A stretch of 64,000 bases of DNA. Origin: Isoetes taiwanensis. Taxonomy: Eukaryota; Streptophyta; Lycopodiopsida; Isoetales; Isoetaceae. The stretch is from contig JAJEKV010000490.1 in NCBI GenBank assembly GCA_021234155.1, positions 1 through 64,000 on the forward strand, read 5' to 3'. The position numbers and the translations under genes were made by a program. Shown here piece by piece: positions 14,174-22,630 of the stretch (its first letter is position 1; every line of letters begins with the position of its first letter). The notes below the pieces were generated by a model. It saw nothing but the letters and a program-made list of their open reading frames with translations. It ran no database searches and was not told where the DNA came from.

Positions 14174-14840
14174 CTAGAATGGGACTCGCAAGAAACCAAC
14201 AAAGCGCCGATAGATAGGCTTCTCATTCATCTCAGCAGATTTTCTACAATGGTGGACAGTGGGTAGCCGCACACATGCGAACTACCCACGAAAAATAAAG
14301 GGAAAATCCAATTATATCATTTGGACCCCAAAACAAATACAATGCTAATAGATGAGTGGCTGATGTACTGCCGAAAGCTTATCAGGGATTAAAAAACCCG
14401 CCCTTCGGGTTTTCGAGGAAAAACCCTAGTGATAAGCCTCGCAAGGGGCTTAGACAAAGCGTAAGGCATAGAATCGCTCCCAAAACCCCCATGGAGAAGT
14501 TTAAAGCGGATGCCGCCGCCAACCCGTACACGCACATCACCAACACAACAAACGAGAAACATACCGAAGGAGAATAGCATCACCCGGTGAAAAAAAAGCA
14601 TCACCCGGTGGGAAAAACATGATAAACATAACTTGTACAATAAACAAAGAAGGGGGAGGGTGGGTTCAAAGAGAATAAGGTACCGCCGAGAGAAGAGGAA
14701 GCCGGAGATGAGACGGATGGAGAAACGCTACTGAAATAGCTTAACTCCCAACCCAAAACGGGCATGCACCGCCGCATGCATGCATGACATGCATGCTCGT
14801 CCCATTTAGAATGGCGATCCGATGTCTCTGGATCGATGCG
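14174..14840 (-). mobile_element. E element, long copy (667 bp), inserted in the LINE RT
   Basis: Oriented on the minus strand. It runs from a 5' end CGCATCGATCC plus a hairpin (CGATCCAGAGACATCGGATCG) at 14840 down to a 3' end GCGAGTCCCATTCTAG at 14174. Near the 3' end it has a CCTATCTATC tail (plus-strand GATAGATAGG near 14206). In the middle it carries TTTCCTCGAAAACCCGAAGGG and GGGTTTTTTAATCCC, a segment also found in LINE 3' untranslated regions at 58.05 and 58.5 kb. Two CACCGGGTGATGC motifs match the hairpin array at 19.2-19.7 kb. It is flanked by ATT on each side, a possible 3-base target duplication. No coding frame is evident. Confidence 0.75.
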
Positions 14841-14843
14841 ATT

Positions 14844-15193
14844 CTAGAATGGGACCGCAAGAAACCAACAAAGCCCGGACTACCGTGAGAACTTCCTTAC
14901 AAACTAGGATCAAGGGCGAGGTCACGGAGGACGAGGCCAAAGGCCAATAAAGGATAGCAAGAAAGATACGCCAAATTGGCTAAACCAGGCGGGAAGAAGC
15001 CCCTCCCCGCCTCGGAAACAATTCAAAGAGAATAAAGGTGCTGAGAGAAGAGGAAGCCGATGAGACGTGGATCGTAAACGGCGCTGAAATAGCGAACTCC
15101 CAACCCAAAACGGGCATGCACCGCCCGCATGCATGCATGACATGCATGCTCGTCCCATTCTAGAATGGCGATCCGATGTCTCGGATCGATGCG
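14844..15193 (-). mobile_element. E element, short copy (350 bp), in tandem with the long copy
   Basis: It shares about 130 bp at its 5' (right) end and about 35 bp at its 3' (left) end with the 14174-14840 copy but has a different middle. The two copies are joined by ATT. The right end GGATCGATGCG is followed by ATTACCCG, where the LINE frame resumes. The common ends with different interiors suggest one family with internal exchange or deletion. No gene is seen inside. Confidence 0.75.
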
Positions 15194-16144
15194 ATTACCC
15201 GCATGTTTAACCTTGCATTAGCACAAGGCTTCCCGTTTGATTGGTGCAGAAACAGAGTGGTGCCGATATTCAAAGGGGGATCTAGACAAGATGTAAATAA
15301 CTATAGAACAATTCTGGTAAGTAATTTGTTCTCAAAACTTTTTGCATCTATTTTGGAGAAAAAATTGAGCTTGTTGGCAGAAGTCAATAAAAAAAGGGCA
15401 GTAACGCAAGCTGGTTTTAGGCCGGGCAGATCCACATTGGACCACTTGTTGGTGTTGAAAACGGTCTTTGATAATGTTAAAGGAACAAAAAAGCCAGCGT
15501 ATGTGTCATTCGTTGACTTTAAGAAAGCCTTTGATAAGGTTCCACGGGTGCAATTATGGGAAAGACTAGAAACGCTTAATGTGCCACTTGAGCTTAGAAC
15601 TGCAGTACAGGTGCTCTATGAGAAAGTGCTTGTAGAATTATCACAACCTTTTTCATTAGATGTTTCAGCCCATGTGGAAAGTGACATTGGAGTGAAACAG
15701 GGTTGCCCGATGTCTCCCACCTTATTTGGCTTGTTCATTGATGGTCTAGAGGCTTGGCTACATAATAATTGCTCAGGAGGTATTGAAGTGCATGGCTACA
15801 TTGTGCAGTTACTGATGTATGCCGATGATGTTGTTATATTTGCAAGATCAAAAGAACACATGCAAAAACACCTAGATGGATTGGCTGCATTTTGTGATCA
15901 AACAGGCATGCAAGTGAACTTAGACAAGACAAGTGTTATGACGGTTGGTGCTCTCAAACAGGAACCTATTTTCAGATATAAAGGGAGTATTGTGAATATA
16001 TGTGATTCCTATAAATATTTGGGCCTTATTTTCAGCGGGAATCATAGATGGAATATGTGTATTTCACAACGAATTGATGGAGGGCAAAGAGCCTTATATG
16101 CATTGCATAGCATGTGTAGGAGGTCTCATTTATGGTCTAAGTAA
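15194..16144 (+). pseudogene. LINE reverse transcriptase core
   Basis: The frame is open from 15176 (the first codons belong to the E insertion) to 16144. Motifs in order: FPFDWCRNRVVPIFKGG, NNYRTILVSNLFSKLF, QAGFRPGRSTLDHL, VSFVDFKKAFDKVP (first catalytic Asp), GVKQGCPMSPTLFGLFIDGL, LLMYADDVVIFA (catalytic YADD), MQVNLDKTSVMTVG and YKYLGLIFSG. These are the fingers, palm and thumb blocks of a non-LTR RT, and the catalytic Asp residues are intact. The frame ends at TAA 16142-16144, where a frameshift passes to the next segment. It synthesised cDNA on nicked chromosomal DNA in the active ancestor. Confidence 0.93.
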
Positions 16145-17031
16145 AGCTGTATCAGTCACTTGTGCAAAGTGTAGTCCTATATGGATCTGAAATCTGGGGG
16201 CCAAGCATTCCACAATGTCTATGGGATGATATAGAACAAGTCTTGAAGAAGTTCTTAAGGCTTGAGTTGGGAGTGAAAGCTCAAACACCCTACCCTATGA
16301 TGTTGACGGAAAGTGGGCTCATGCCACTTGAGGGAGAAGCTATTTTGAGGTGTATTATATACCTCAAGAAGGTGTTGGCATTGGATGAATCTCGACTTGC
16401 CCATAAAGCTTTGGTATCAAGTAAAGAGAAAGGATTATTACATGATGTAACGAAATGGCTCCAAAAATGGGATATCCAATGGGATGAAGTGATCTTGGTT
16501 GACTCGGATCTAAGACAATGGATCTCTAAGAAGATACTTATGAAGATGTGGAGGCAGCCCAAAACTAAGATGATCTTATACAAGCAAGGCATAAATCCAG
16601 ATTTGACGCCATCTACACACTTACAAGAAAATATTTCAATACAAAAGAGACATTCTATCTGCAGGATCCGTCTTAGCTCCCACCATTTGGGGGTAGAAGT
16701 GGGGAGATGGGGGCATATCATACCACGAGATCAAAGATACTGCAAGGTATGTGATTCAAACCAGGTTGAGGATGAAGATCATACATTGCTTCGATGTAGG
16801 GCCTATGGAGCAATTCGAGATAAACACGGTATTCATTATAATGATCTACCCACCCTTTTTACACATAATAGTGATATGTTGGGGAAGTATTTGACTGAAC
16901 TTCTTCAACATAGGGATACTTGTTTAAGTTCTCACACTGCTGTTAATGTTGATAATTCAGATAGTTTGAGTGAGAGTGATGAGCTAGATGAGGATTCGGA
17001 AACTCATCTATTATTTTATGAAGATGTTTAA
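16141..17031 (+). pseudogene. LINE ORF2 C-terminal domain with Cys-His finger
   Basis: After a frameshift at about 16140 the protein continues as LYQSLVQSVVLYGSEIWG, the conserved 'L..SLV.PVLLYG.E.WG' block that follows the RT thumb. About 250 residues later comes GRWGHIIPRDQRYCKVCDSNQ, then VEDEDHTLLRCRAYGAIRD, the C-x2-C-x9-H-x4-C finger. The end is acidic (SDSLSESDELDEDSE) and stops at TAA 17029-17031. The annotated open frame begins at 16162. It belongs to the same polyprotein as 15194-16144. Confidence 0.88.
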
Positions 17032-17075
17032 GTGGTTTTGTCTAATAGGCCTTTGAGGCCTCCCATAGACATAAT

Positions 17076-17078
<3 letters not shown>
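17032..17078 (+). other. LINE 3' untranslated end with conserved hairpin
   Basis: Only 47 bases lie between the stop and the (CT)n tail. They contain TAGGCCTTTGAGGCCTCC (a GGCCT/AGGCC hairpin) and GACATAATAAA. The LINE fragment at 58.6 kb has the same arrangement (ATAGGCCTCTGGCCTCC, then GGACGTTAAAATAAACT), as does the one at 7.5 kb. Such a 3' hairpin is probably the recognition site for the element's reverse transcriptase (inference). Confidence 0.6.

Positions 17079-17133
<55 letters not shown>
17079..17133 (+). repeat. (CT)27 microsatellite, LINE tail or target
   Basis: 55 bases of CT repeats directly after the LINE 3' end and directly before the SINE head. Confidence 0.97.
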
Positions 17134-17136
<3 letters not shown>

Positions 17137-17155
17137 TTGGTCGTGTTGGTGGGTG

Positions 17156-17203
17156 TGGTTAGTCCACTCGTCACAGCACATTGAGGTCTCGTGTTCGAAC
17201 CTC
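17156..17203 (+). promoter_or_regulatory. putative internal pol III promoter (A and B boxes) of the SINE
   Basis: The B box GTGTTCGAACC is close to GGTTCGANTCC. The A box TGGTTAGTCC is a poorer match to TRGCNNAGTNGG. The spacing is as in tRNA-derived SINEs. Confidence 0.5.
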
Positions 17204-17269
17204 ACTGGGATCTTGGCATCCCTAGGACCTTTGGCCCTGGTATCCTTGTAGGGGTGGTGCTCCTTGAAG

Positions 17270-17414
17270 AGGGGCGTCGTATATCCCAAAGGGATCTTTG
17301 GCTTGTGCTTCTGACGTAAAAAAATACATCTCTCAAAGGGATGTTGGCTTGTGCTACGACGTAAAAAATACATCTCTCAAAGGGATGTTGGCTTGTGCTA
17401 CGACGTAAAAAATA

Positions 17415-17416
<2 letters not shown>
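17270..17416 (+). repeat. three tandem copies of the SINE 3' segment
   Basis: Three copies of a unit of about 45-55 bp (CAAAGGGAT.TTGGCTTGTGCT then ACGTAAAAAATACATCTCT), ending near 17333, 17374 and 17416. The last two are practically identical. Reverse-transcriptase slippage on the 3' end would produce this. Confidence 0.85.
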
Positions 17417-17505
<89 letters not shown>

Positions 17506-17521
17506 CTCTCTCTCTCTCTCT
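17417..17521 (+). repeat. (CT)n with a (CTAT)n interruption
   Basis: About 70 bases of CT, then four CTAT units (17488-17503), then CT again. It ends at TATTGTCG, where part B of the T/C-rich element begins. Confidence 0.95.
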
Positions 17522-18479
17522 ATTGTCGTTCCATTTCAATTTTTTGCGACCTTTTCTGTTCCCTTCAAGTATTTTGCGACATGTTTTTCACCTCTTTGTT
17601 CTTTGTGGCTAAATTTCTTATATGTATATTATGTATTTAGTTTTGGACCTATACTTGGATTTGCATATTTGGGGTTGCATTTAAGATTTTTTCTTCTTTT
17701 TTGGCATGATCATCCGAGAGCTCTAGTGTTTGTTGGTTCCGTTGTTCGCTTTCTTAGCGCAATTATTTTGTTGCTTCGCGAAGTTGCATTCTCTGTTCTT
17801 GAACATGGGTGACGTGTGATGTTGTTAGGTGTGTTTTCCATTTGTACAGACTCGGCATATGTTTTATTGCTTCTGTAGCACCAATTTTATAGCTTTGGAA
17901 GATCCTTTGTTTTTGTTAGCTCCACTTTGTTATATTCGCAGTAGGCTTATCCATCCGTGAATAGCTTTGCTCACAATCTGTAACATATACTCATTGTGTT
18001 TTCATTTCCTTTACCCTGTACATTCCTTGTTGGCTTTCTTATTGCAGACCATCTGTACGGCACTAGCTTGCTCACACTATGTCCTTCTACGTCGTCATTC
18101 TACCATATGGCTAACCTCCTAGCACTCCACTGCGACCTACGCTTTCTTAATAATTTGTGACTTTACCTACCCATTATGTTTCATTTGCCTTTTTTACCAT
18201 ATGGCTGACCTCCTTGCCTTCCACCCCCACCTTGGCATTTTGACTTCCATCTCTTCCTTTTCCTTCGCCATAACCTCACTTTTGACTACTTACGCCTCAT
18301 TTTCGTTTTTCATTGTGATCCGAATTAACTTTCATCTCAATTTCCTTCTTGACCTTCCTTTTGACTGGTGCTAACATGCCTCCATCCTCTTCCTCCATCT
18401 CGTCCCTCGTTTGCCAGAGTATATTTCCTATGGGGGCCCTTATTTATGGGGTTCTCTTTGTCTAGATAGGGCGTATCTT

Positions 18480-19010
18480 ACGTTGAACATTGTACACAAG
18501 GTGTTATATTGGGCACATTCTCATTTTGTGCATGGTGCTGGTTCTGCGTGATTCTAGTTCTCTCGAGCAATCCATTTCTAGCTGTCTATTGAGGGTTTTT
18601 GCACTTGTAGTGGATCTTTTTCTATTTGGTATGATCATTATATATCATTGGCATATTTGCTATTTGGCTTTATCTGGATAGGATGCATATTGCGTTTGGC
18701 ACTGCATTGAGATTTTCTGACATGGGTTGCTATTGGATTATCTTTCATTTTTATGCTTCTCTTTATCTAGATGTGGGGTGTCCTACGTTGTTGTCCACAA
18801 GGTGTTATATTGGGCACATTCTAATTTTGTGCATGGTGTTGCTATTTAACTTTATCTGGATATGATGCATATTGCGTTTGGCACCACATTGAGATTTTGC
18901 GACATGGGTTTCTATTGGATCATTTTTTCTTTTTATGCTTCTCTTTATCTAGATGTAGCGTGTCTTATGTTGTTGTACACAAGGGTTATATTGGGCACAT
19001 TCTAACGGCC
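18480..19010 (+). repeat. direct repeats of about 180-300 bp
   Basis: The block CACAAGGTGTTATATTGGGC occurs at about 18495, 18796 and (one base shorter) 18978. Each is flanked by related CTTTATCTAGAT and GCATATTGCGTTTGGCAC blocks. Confidence 0.85.
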
Positions 19011-19119
19011 ACTTTTAGTTTGTTTCATGTTCTTGACGTTCTTTTTATGGTTCTACATTTATGCTTATCTTTTTTCTAGATGTCGCGTTTTTTTATGGAC
19101 CGTTTTTTGTTGGGTGGTG

Positions 19120-19672
19120 CTGTTTATTTCCACCGTGATGGTGACGCTCATCTCTATTTATCATGTTTAATGCTGTTGTAAATAATATTGTCTAGCATTA
19201 TTTTGCAATGCATATTTCTTTTTACATGCTTGTTATCCACCCGTTGGGTGACGCTTTCTTCCACCATAGGGGTGATGCTATCTCCTCCTGCGGGTATGCT
19301 GTTTATTTCCACCTCAAGGGTGATGCATATTTCTTTTTATGTAATTGTTTTCCACCCGTTGGGTGATGCATAATTGTTTTCCACCCGTTGGGTGATGCAT
19401 AATTGTTTTCCACCCGTTGGGTGATGCTATCTCCACCTGCGGGTGATGCTGTTTATTTCCACCTCGAGGGTGACGCATATTTCTTTCTACGTAATTATTT
19501 TCCATCCGTTGGGTGGCGCGATAATTGTTTTCCACCCGTTGGGTGATGCTATCTCCACTGCGGGTGATCTTTGTTTTATTTCCACCTCGAGGGTGACGCA
19601 TATTTCTTTCTATGTAATGGTTTTCCACCCGTTGGGTGATGCTGTTCTCCACCCTATTGGGTGATGCTCTCT
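19120..19672 (+). repeat. array of about 14 palindromic CCACC..GGGTGATGC repeats
   Basis: The core CCACCCGTTGGGTGATGC (stem CACCC/GGGTG, loop GTT) recurs at about 19231, 19352, 19381, 19410, 19502 (variant), 19532, 19627 and 19650. Between these lie variants CCACCTCAAGGGTGATGC, CCACCTCGAGGGTGACGC, CCACCTGCGGGTGATGC and CCACCATAGGGGTGATGC. Spacing is irregular, about 22-45 bases. Spacers are T-rich (ATAATTGTTTT or GTTTATTT). Two further copies occur inside the E element at 14.58-14.64 kb, so the motif belongs to that family. Loop changes preserve the stem. Confidence 0.9.
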
Positions 19673-19824
19673 TTTTCTGCTACATGTTGGATTTTCTCTA
19701 ACCATTCACGGGTGTTTTTTCGAGTTCTTTGTGTTGCTTGCAGGTTTTACGCCATCGGCTTATAGTTGAGGAAGTTTCTCGGTAGTCGGCCGTTTTGTGT
19801 CTCTTATGAGTCCTTTCCCAGAAT

Positions 19825-20384
19825 AGCATCGATCCGAGCCATCGGATCGCCATTCTGGGAAGGGACGAGCTACTATATAAGGCTATTTCCTCTTTCGGAC
19901 CGGTTATCAGCGTCTTCTCACAGCAGCTCTTCTTCTATTCGCGTTGCTTCCCTCCCTTCCCGCCCTGCTGCATGGGGGCATGAGTTTGCTTTTCTCTAAC
20001 CATTCACGGGTGTTTTTAGGGGTTTTTTGTGTTGCTTGCAGGCTTCCGCCGTCTTCTGGGATCCTGCTATATTTTGTGTTCGCCATCAACTCATCTCCTT
20101 CGGTTTTCCAGGCAACACATTCAAGGCTGTTGGCGACCATTTCTCATTAGGGTTTTCCTCGAAAACCCGAAAGGGCGGGGTTTTTTATCCCGATGAGAAG
20201 TTGTCGCCATTACCCTTCTATATTGCCTGTGCACATTTCTTTTTACGGGGTAGTCCGATATTGTTCCTATGGTTGGCTACCCCTCTCTATTCTTCAAAAC
20301 ATTGTATACTGCTGCTGTGATGAATGACAAGCCTATCTATCTATCTATCGGCCGGTTTTGTGTCTCTTGCGAGTCCTTTCCCAG
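19825..20384 (+). mobile_element. E element copy (560 bp)
   Basis: It begins AGCATCGATCCGAGCCATCG, closely matching the E copies at 14.84 and 15.19 kb on the other strand, and ends GCGAGTCCTTTCCCAG. Inside it has a TATA box, the shared TTTTCCTCGAAAACCCGAAA segment with GGGGTTTTTTATCCCG (20148-20195), and a (CTAT)n tail at 20334-20349. The E end is followed by ATTCTTTACC, which is internal LTR sequence (compare 30032), so the insertion is in the 5' LTR of the retrotransposon to the right. No open frame of interest. Confidence 0.75.
19871..19882 (+). promoter_or_regulatory. TATA box of the E element
   Basis: TACTATATAAGG, 46 bases into the element and followed 25-35 bases later by a C/T-rich probable start region. 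It suggests RNA polymerase II transcription of E, unlike a pol III SINE. Confidence 0.55.
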
Positions 20385-20516
20385 ATTCTTTACCTAAGTG
20401 TTATTGTTGCGGATGCATGAGTTAATTTCTTAAGTTTTTAAGCTTAAGTAGATCCAATGGTCGAGATTGATGGGATCTCCAGTTACCATAAAGGTTAACT
20501 GGCCAGGCCCGTCACA
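20385..20516 (+). repeat. 5' LTR, 3'-terminal remnant
   Basis: 132 bases ending CCAGGCCCGTCACA, matching the end of the LTR at 28721-30163. The upstream part of this LTR is separated off by the E element insertion. Confidence 0.85.
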
Positions 20517-20518
20517 GT

Positions 20519-20530
20519 TGGTATCAGAGC
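20519..20530 (+). promoter_or_regulatory. primer-binding site (initiator tRNA-Met)
   Basis: TGGTATCAGAGC two bases after the LTR end. It is complementary to the 3' end of plant initiator tRNA-Met, the standard minus-strand primer of plant LTR retrotransposons. Confidence 0.92.
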
Positions 20531-20693
20531 ATAGTTGGATCCTTGGATGTATGATAGTGAAGTTTAGATTCAAGTTGAGGTTGTTGGATTATGCTAATAG
20601 TAATTCAATTGAATATATATGGAGATGACGGCCTTAGAGGAGGCGTAACAAATTGTTTTATGAAGGTATGTGAAATTGATTACATGGTATTTC

Positions 20694-21144
20694 TATAACT
20701 ACAAACACATAACTACCATTAACATTAACTAATACAAACCATTGCATTCCACACTTAAAAATAAAATTCCCCATTAAACCCCCTTTGGTTTGGGTGCATA
20801 TTCACACGGGGGGTGACTCCGGGCATCGAGAGCTATTGGATGAGCATATATGCCTTTTATTCCTCGATCTAGATCGTACATAGAGATCCTCGTTTGTGGG
20901 GTATGCCTGTACAAGTTTTGGTATACTGTATAACAAAGTTTGCGAAATACTATAAGTTTTGAGACAATGTACTATATGGTGTTGATTTTGTACATGTATA
21001 ACATGATTTTAGCGGCTCTCACCGCCCTACGTCACCGCCCGTGTGAATATGCACCCAAACCAAAGGGGGAATTTTATTTTTAAGTGTGGAATGCAATGGT
21101 TTGTATTAATTAATGTTAATGGTAGTTATGTGTTTGTAGTTATA
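20694..21144. mobile_element. foldback MITE 1 (about 450 bp)
   Basis: The left arm starts TATAACTACAAACACATAAC and continues through CCCCCTTTGGTTTGGGTGCA. The right arm is its inverted copy (TGCACCCAAACCAAAGGGGG and onward), ending GTTTGTAGTTATA. The arms are about 115 bases long. The 220-base centre includes GTATACTGTATAACAAA and ATATGGTGTTGATTTTGTAC, which recur in inverse orientation in MITE 2. No coding capacity. Confidence 0.85.
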
Positions 21145-21299
21145 CTAAAAAATTTTTTTGGCCCTTCGGGCCCTAACAAAGGAGGTATACTTTATAATGG
21201 CCTTAAGAATTGTGTAAAGATTGATGAAAAAAATAGAAAAGCATTTAATACAAACCAAACACTTGCATAATTCTCATCATATGATTATGTGAGAATCGA

Positions 21300-22630
21300 T
21301 AGAGATATCAACATATTGCCACAATTTATTGAACTTACATGGCATTGCTTATTTCAAAGTTCATTTGGAGACTTCTGAATGGTGGGGATGACTCTCCTGG
21401 TTCACACCTTCTTAGACAAGCTCTTGGTCACTGTATTCCTCTAGGCAAGAAGGCTGTCAAACCAGTCCTACCTTGGGCTTTATTTCAGACTCTGCAGCCT
21501 TTTCCAAGCGCTTCTCCATTTTTGGGTGGCTTGTTGGCAGCATGGGAGGCAGTCAGACATCTTTTCTGGCCATGCCCCTCTATCCACACCCTATTGGAGA
21601 CTCCATGGTGGTGGGCACCCGCGCCTCCGAGACCCCTCGGCACCTCCATTGGCGACCTCGGTTCATCCCCTTACCGCAGAGGCGATGGGTTCTTGCGGTG
21701 TTGTCTCTATTCAAGCATGGTATGAGGGAGGGTAAGCCCTCTTGTCTTGGCTTTGAATTTCAGGCAAAGTTCCTGCTCTCTCGTTGGGATGTATCTCTAT
21801 GGGAGAAGGTCGCAGAAAATTTGCCTCTCATAGTGCAAGTTGGTGCTGCTGAAAGGGTGCCATGGGACTGTCATGAAAATATTCATAAAGGCAAGCAATT
21901 TGTCAGATCAGTATATCGCCTTCTTTTAGCACCACAACCCCTCCAGTTGCCAGATGCGTGGCACCTACATGTTCCACAACCCACTTTGTGTCGTACGTGG
22001 CGATGGCTTTGGGATAGGTTGCTCCACCCTAAAGTCTCTGTACTGTGGTGGCAGGTTATCCACAGGTGCCTGCGGGTTAATGCCTTTCGACATCGCTATG
22101 ATCCTCGTGATATCTGCAGGGTATGCCCTTCTGCCTCTCGGATGTTGAGACTCTTGAGCATTGTCTCTTTGATTGTCCTGAGGTCCAACCAGCGTGGTCC
22201 TGGCTACAAGGTTTGTTTAACAGTACACTGGACTACCGATGCATCCTTTTGGCGTCCTATCCCAATAGATGGCCTTCAGCTAAACAAAGGGCATTTCACC
22301 TTGGTTCCGGTTGGCTCCTATGGTCGATATGGGAGCGTCGCAGACACCACATCTTTCGGGGCATTTATTCATCGCACACGTGTGTTATTACAATGGGCCG
22401 AGAAAAGATATTGATACTTACGAAAGTGTTCTTCCCTTGACTCAGGCGGTGGATCGTGATCTCGGATTCAAAGTATCTACGAATTGATTCTTATCATTAG
22501 TCTCCTATTCTGGAGTAAGTACATTGTGCTCCAGGCTCGTGCTCCTGTGGCATCTTTGTGTGCTTACACAGTTAGATGAGACATGTAAATTTTGTACTTT
22601 TTGGCTTTCGTCCTTCAAAAAAAAAAATAC
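21300..22630 (+). pseudogene. L1-type LINE fragment, ORF2 C-terminal region with zf-RVT finger
   Basis: Three frames joined by frameshifts. At 21339: ALLISKFIWRLLNGGDDSPG, then LLRQALG, the 'WRLL.....W..LL' block after the RT of plant L1 LINEs. From 21473: WRWLWDRLLHPKVSVLWWQ, then VIHRCLRVNAFRHRYDPRDI and CRVC. From 22123: VETLEHCLFDCPEVQPAWSW, the 'C..C....ET..H....C......W' zf-RVT pattern. The 3' end at 22610-22627 is TCCTTC followed by an A run, the poly(A) tail expected of L1 elements. It is a different lineage from the microsatellite-tailed LINEs elsewhere in the window. 5'-truncated and dead. Confidence 0.8.

Larger units (their letters stand above)
17134..17416 (+). mobile_element. 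tRNA-headed SINE with LINE-like 3' end
   Basis: A short element of about 280 bp lying exactly between two (CT)n tracts. Its head resembles a pol III promoter: TGGTTAGTCCACTCG (A-box-like, near 17156) and GTGTTCGAACCTC (B-box-like, 17191-17203), about 35 bases apart. The 3' part is a segment ending GACGTAAAAAATACAT, which resembles the LINE 3' end GACATAATAAA or GACGTTAAAATAAACT and is followed by the same kind of (CT)n tail. This is the usual arrangement of a SINE that borrows a partner LINE's reverse transcriptase. The A box is weak, so the tRNA origin is probable, not proven. Confidence 0.6.
17522..19821 (+). mobile_element. long T/C-rich non-coding retroelement, part B
   Basis: Non-coding, strongly T-rich. 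It includes the block 18.09-18.41 kb that is homologous to part A, direct repeats at 18.48-19.0 kb, and the hairpin array at 19.2-19.68 kb. It ends CGGCCGTTTTGTGTCTCTTA then TGAGTCCTTTCCCAG (19788-19821), the same sequence that ends the E copy at 20350-20384. So part B may be the body of a long E-family member standing in tandem with the short one. Frames such as 17351-17812 are composition artefacts of the CT tract and T-rich DNA. Confidence 0.5.

Noticed and set aside
17156-17203. A tRNA gene
   Set aside because: B box is good, but the A box is poor, no cloverleaf or anticodon stem can be drawn, and the element continues into a SINE-like tail.
19314-19652. 112-codon minus-strand frame with repeated ITQRVENNY
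   Set aside because: A by-product of the palindromic hairpin array; other frames over the array are also open.
19120-19672. CRISPR-like array
   Set aside because: Repeats are palindromic, but spacing is irregular, spacers are themselves repetitive, and the context is eukaryotic retroelement DNA.
21526-21735. Short frames overlapping the L1 LINE fragment
   Set aside because: Shadows of the LINE ORF2 in other registers.
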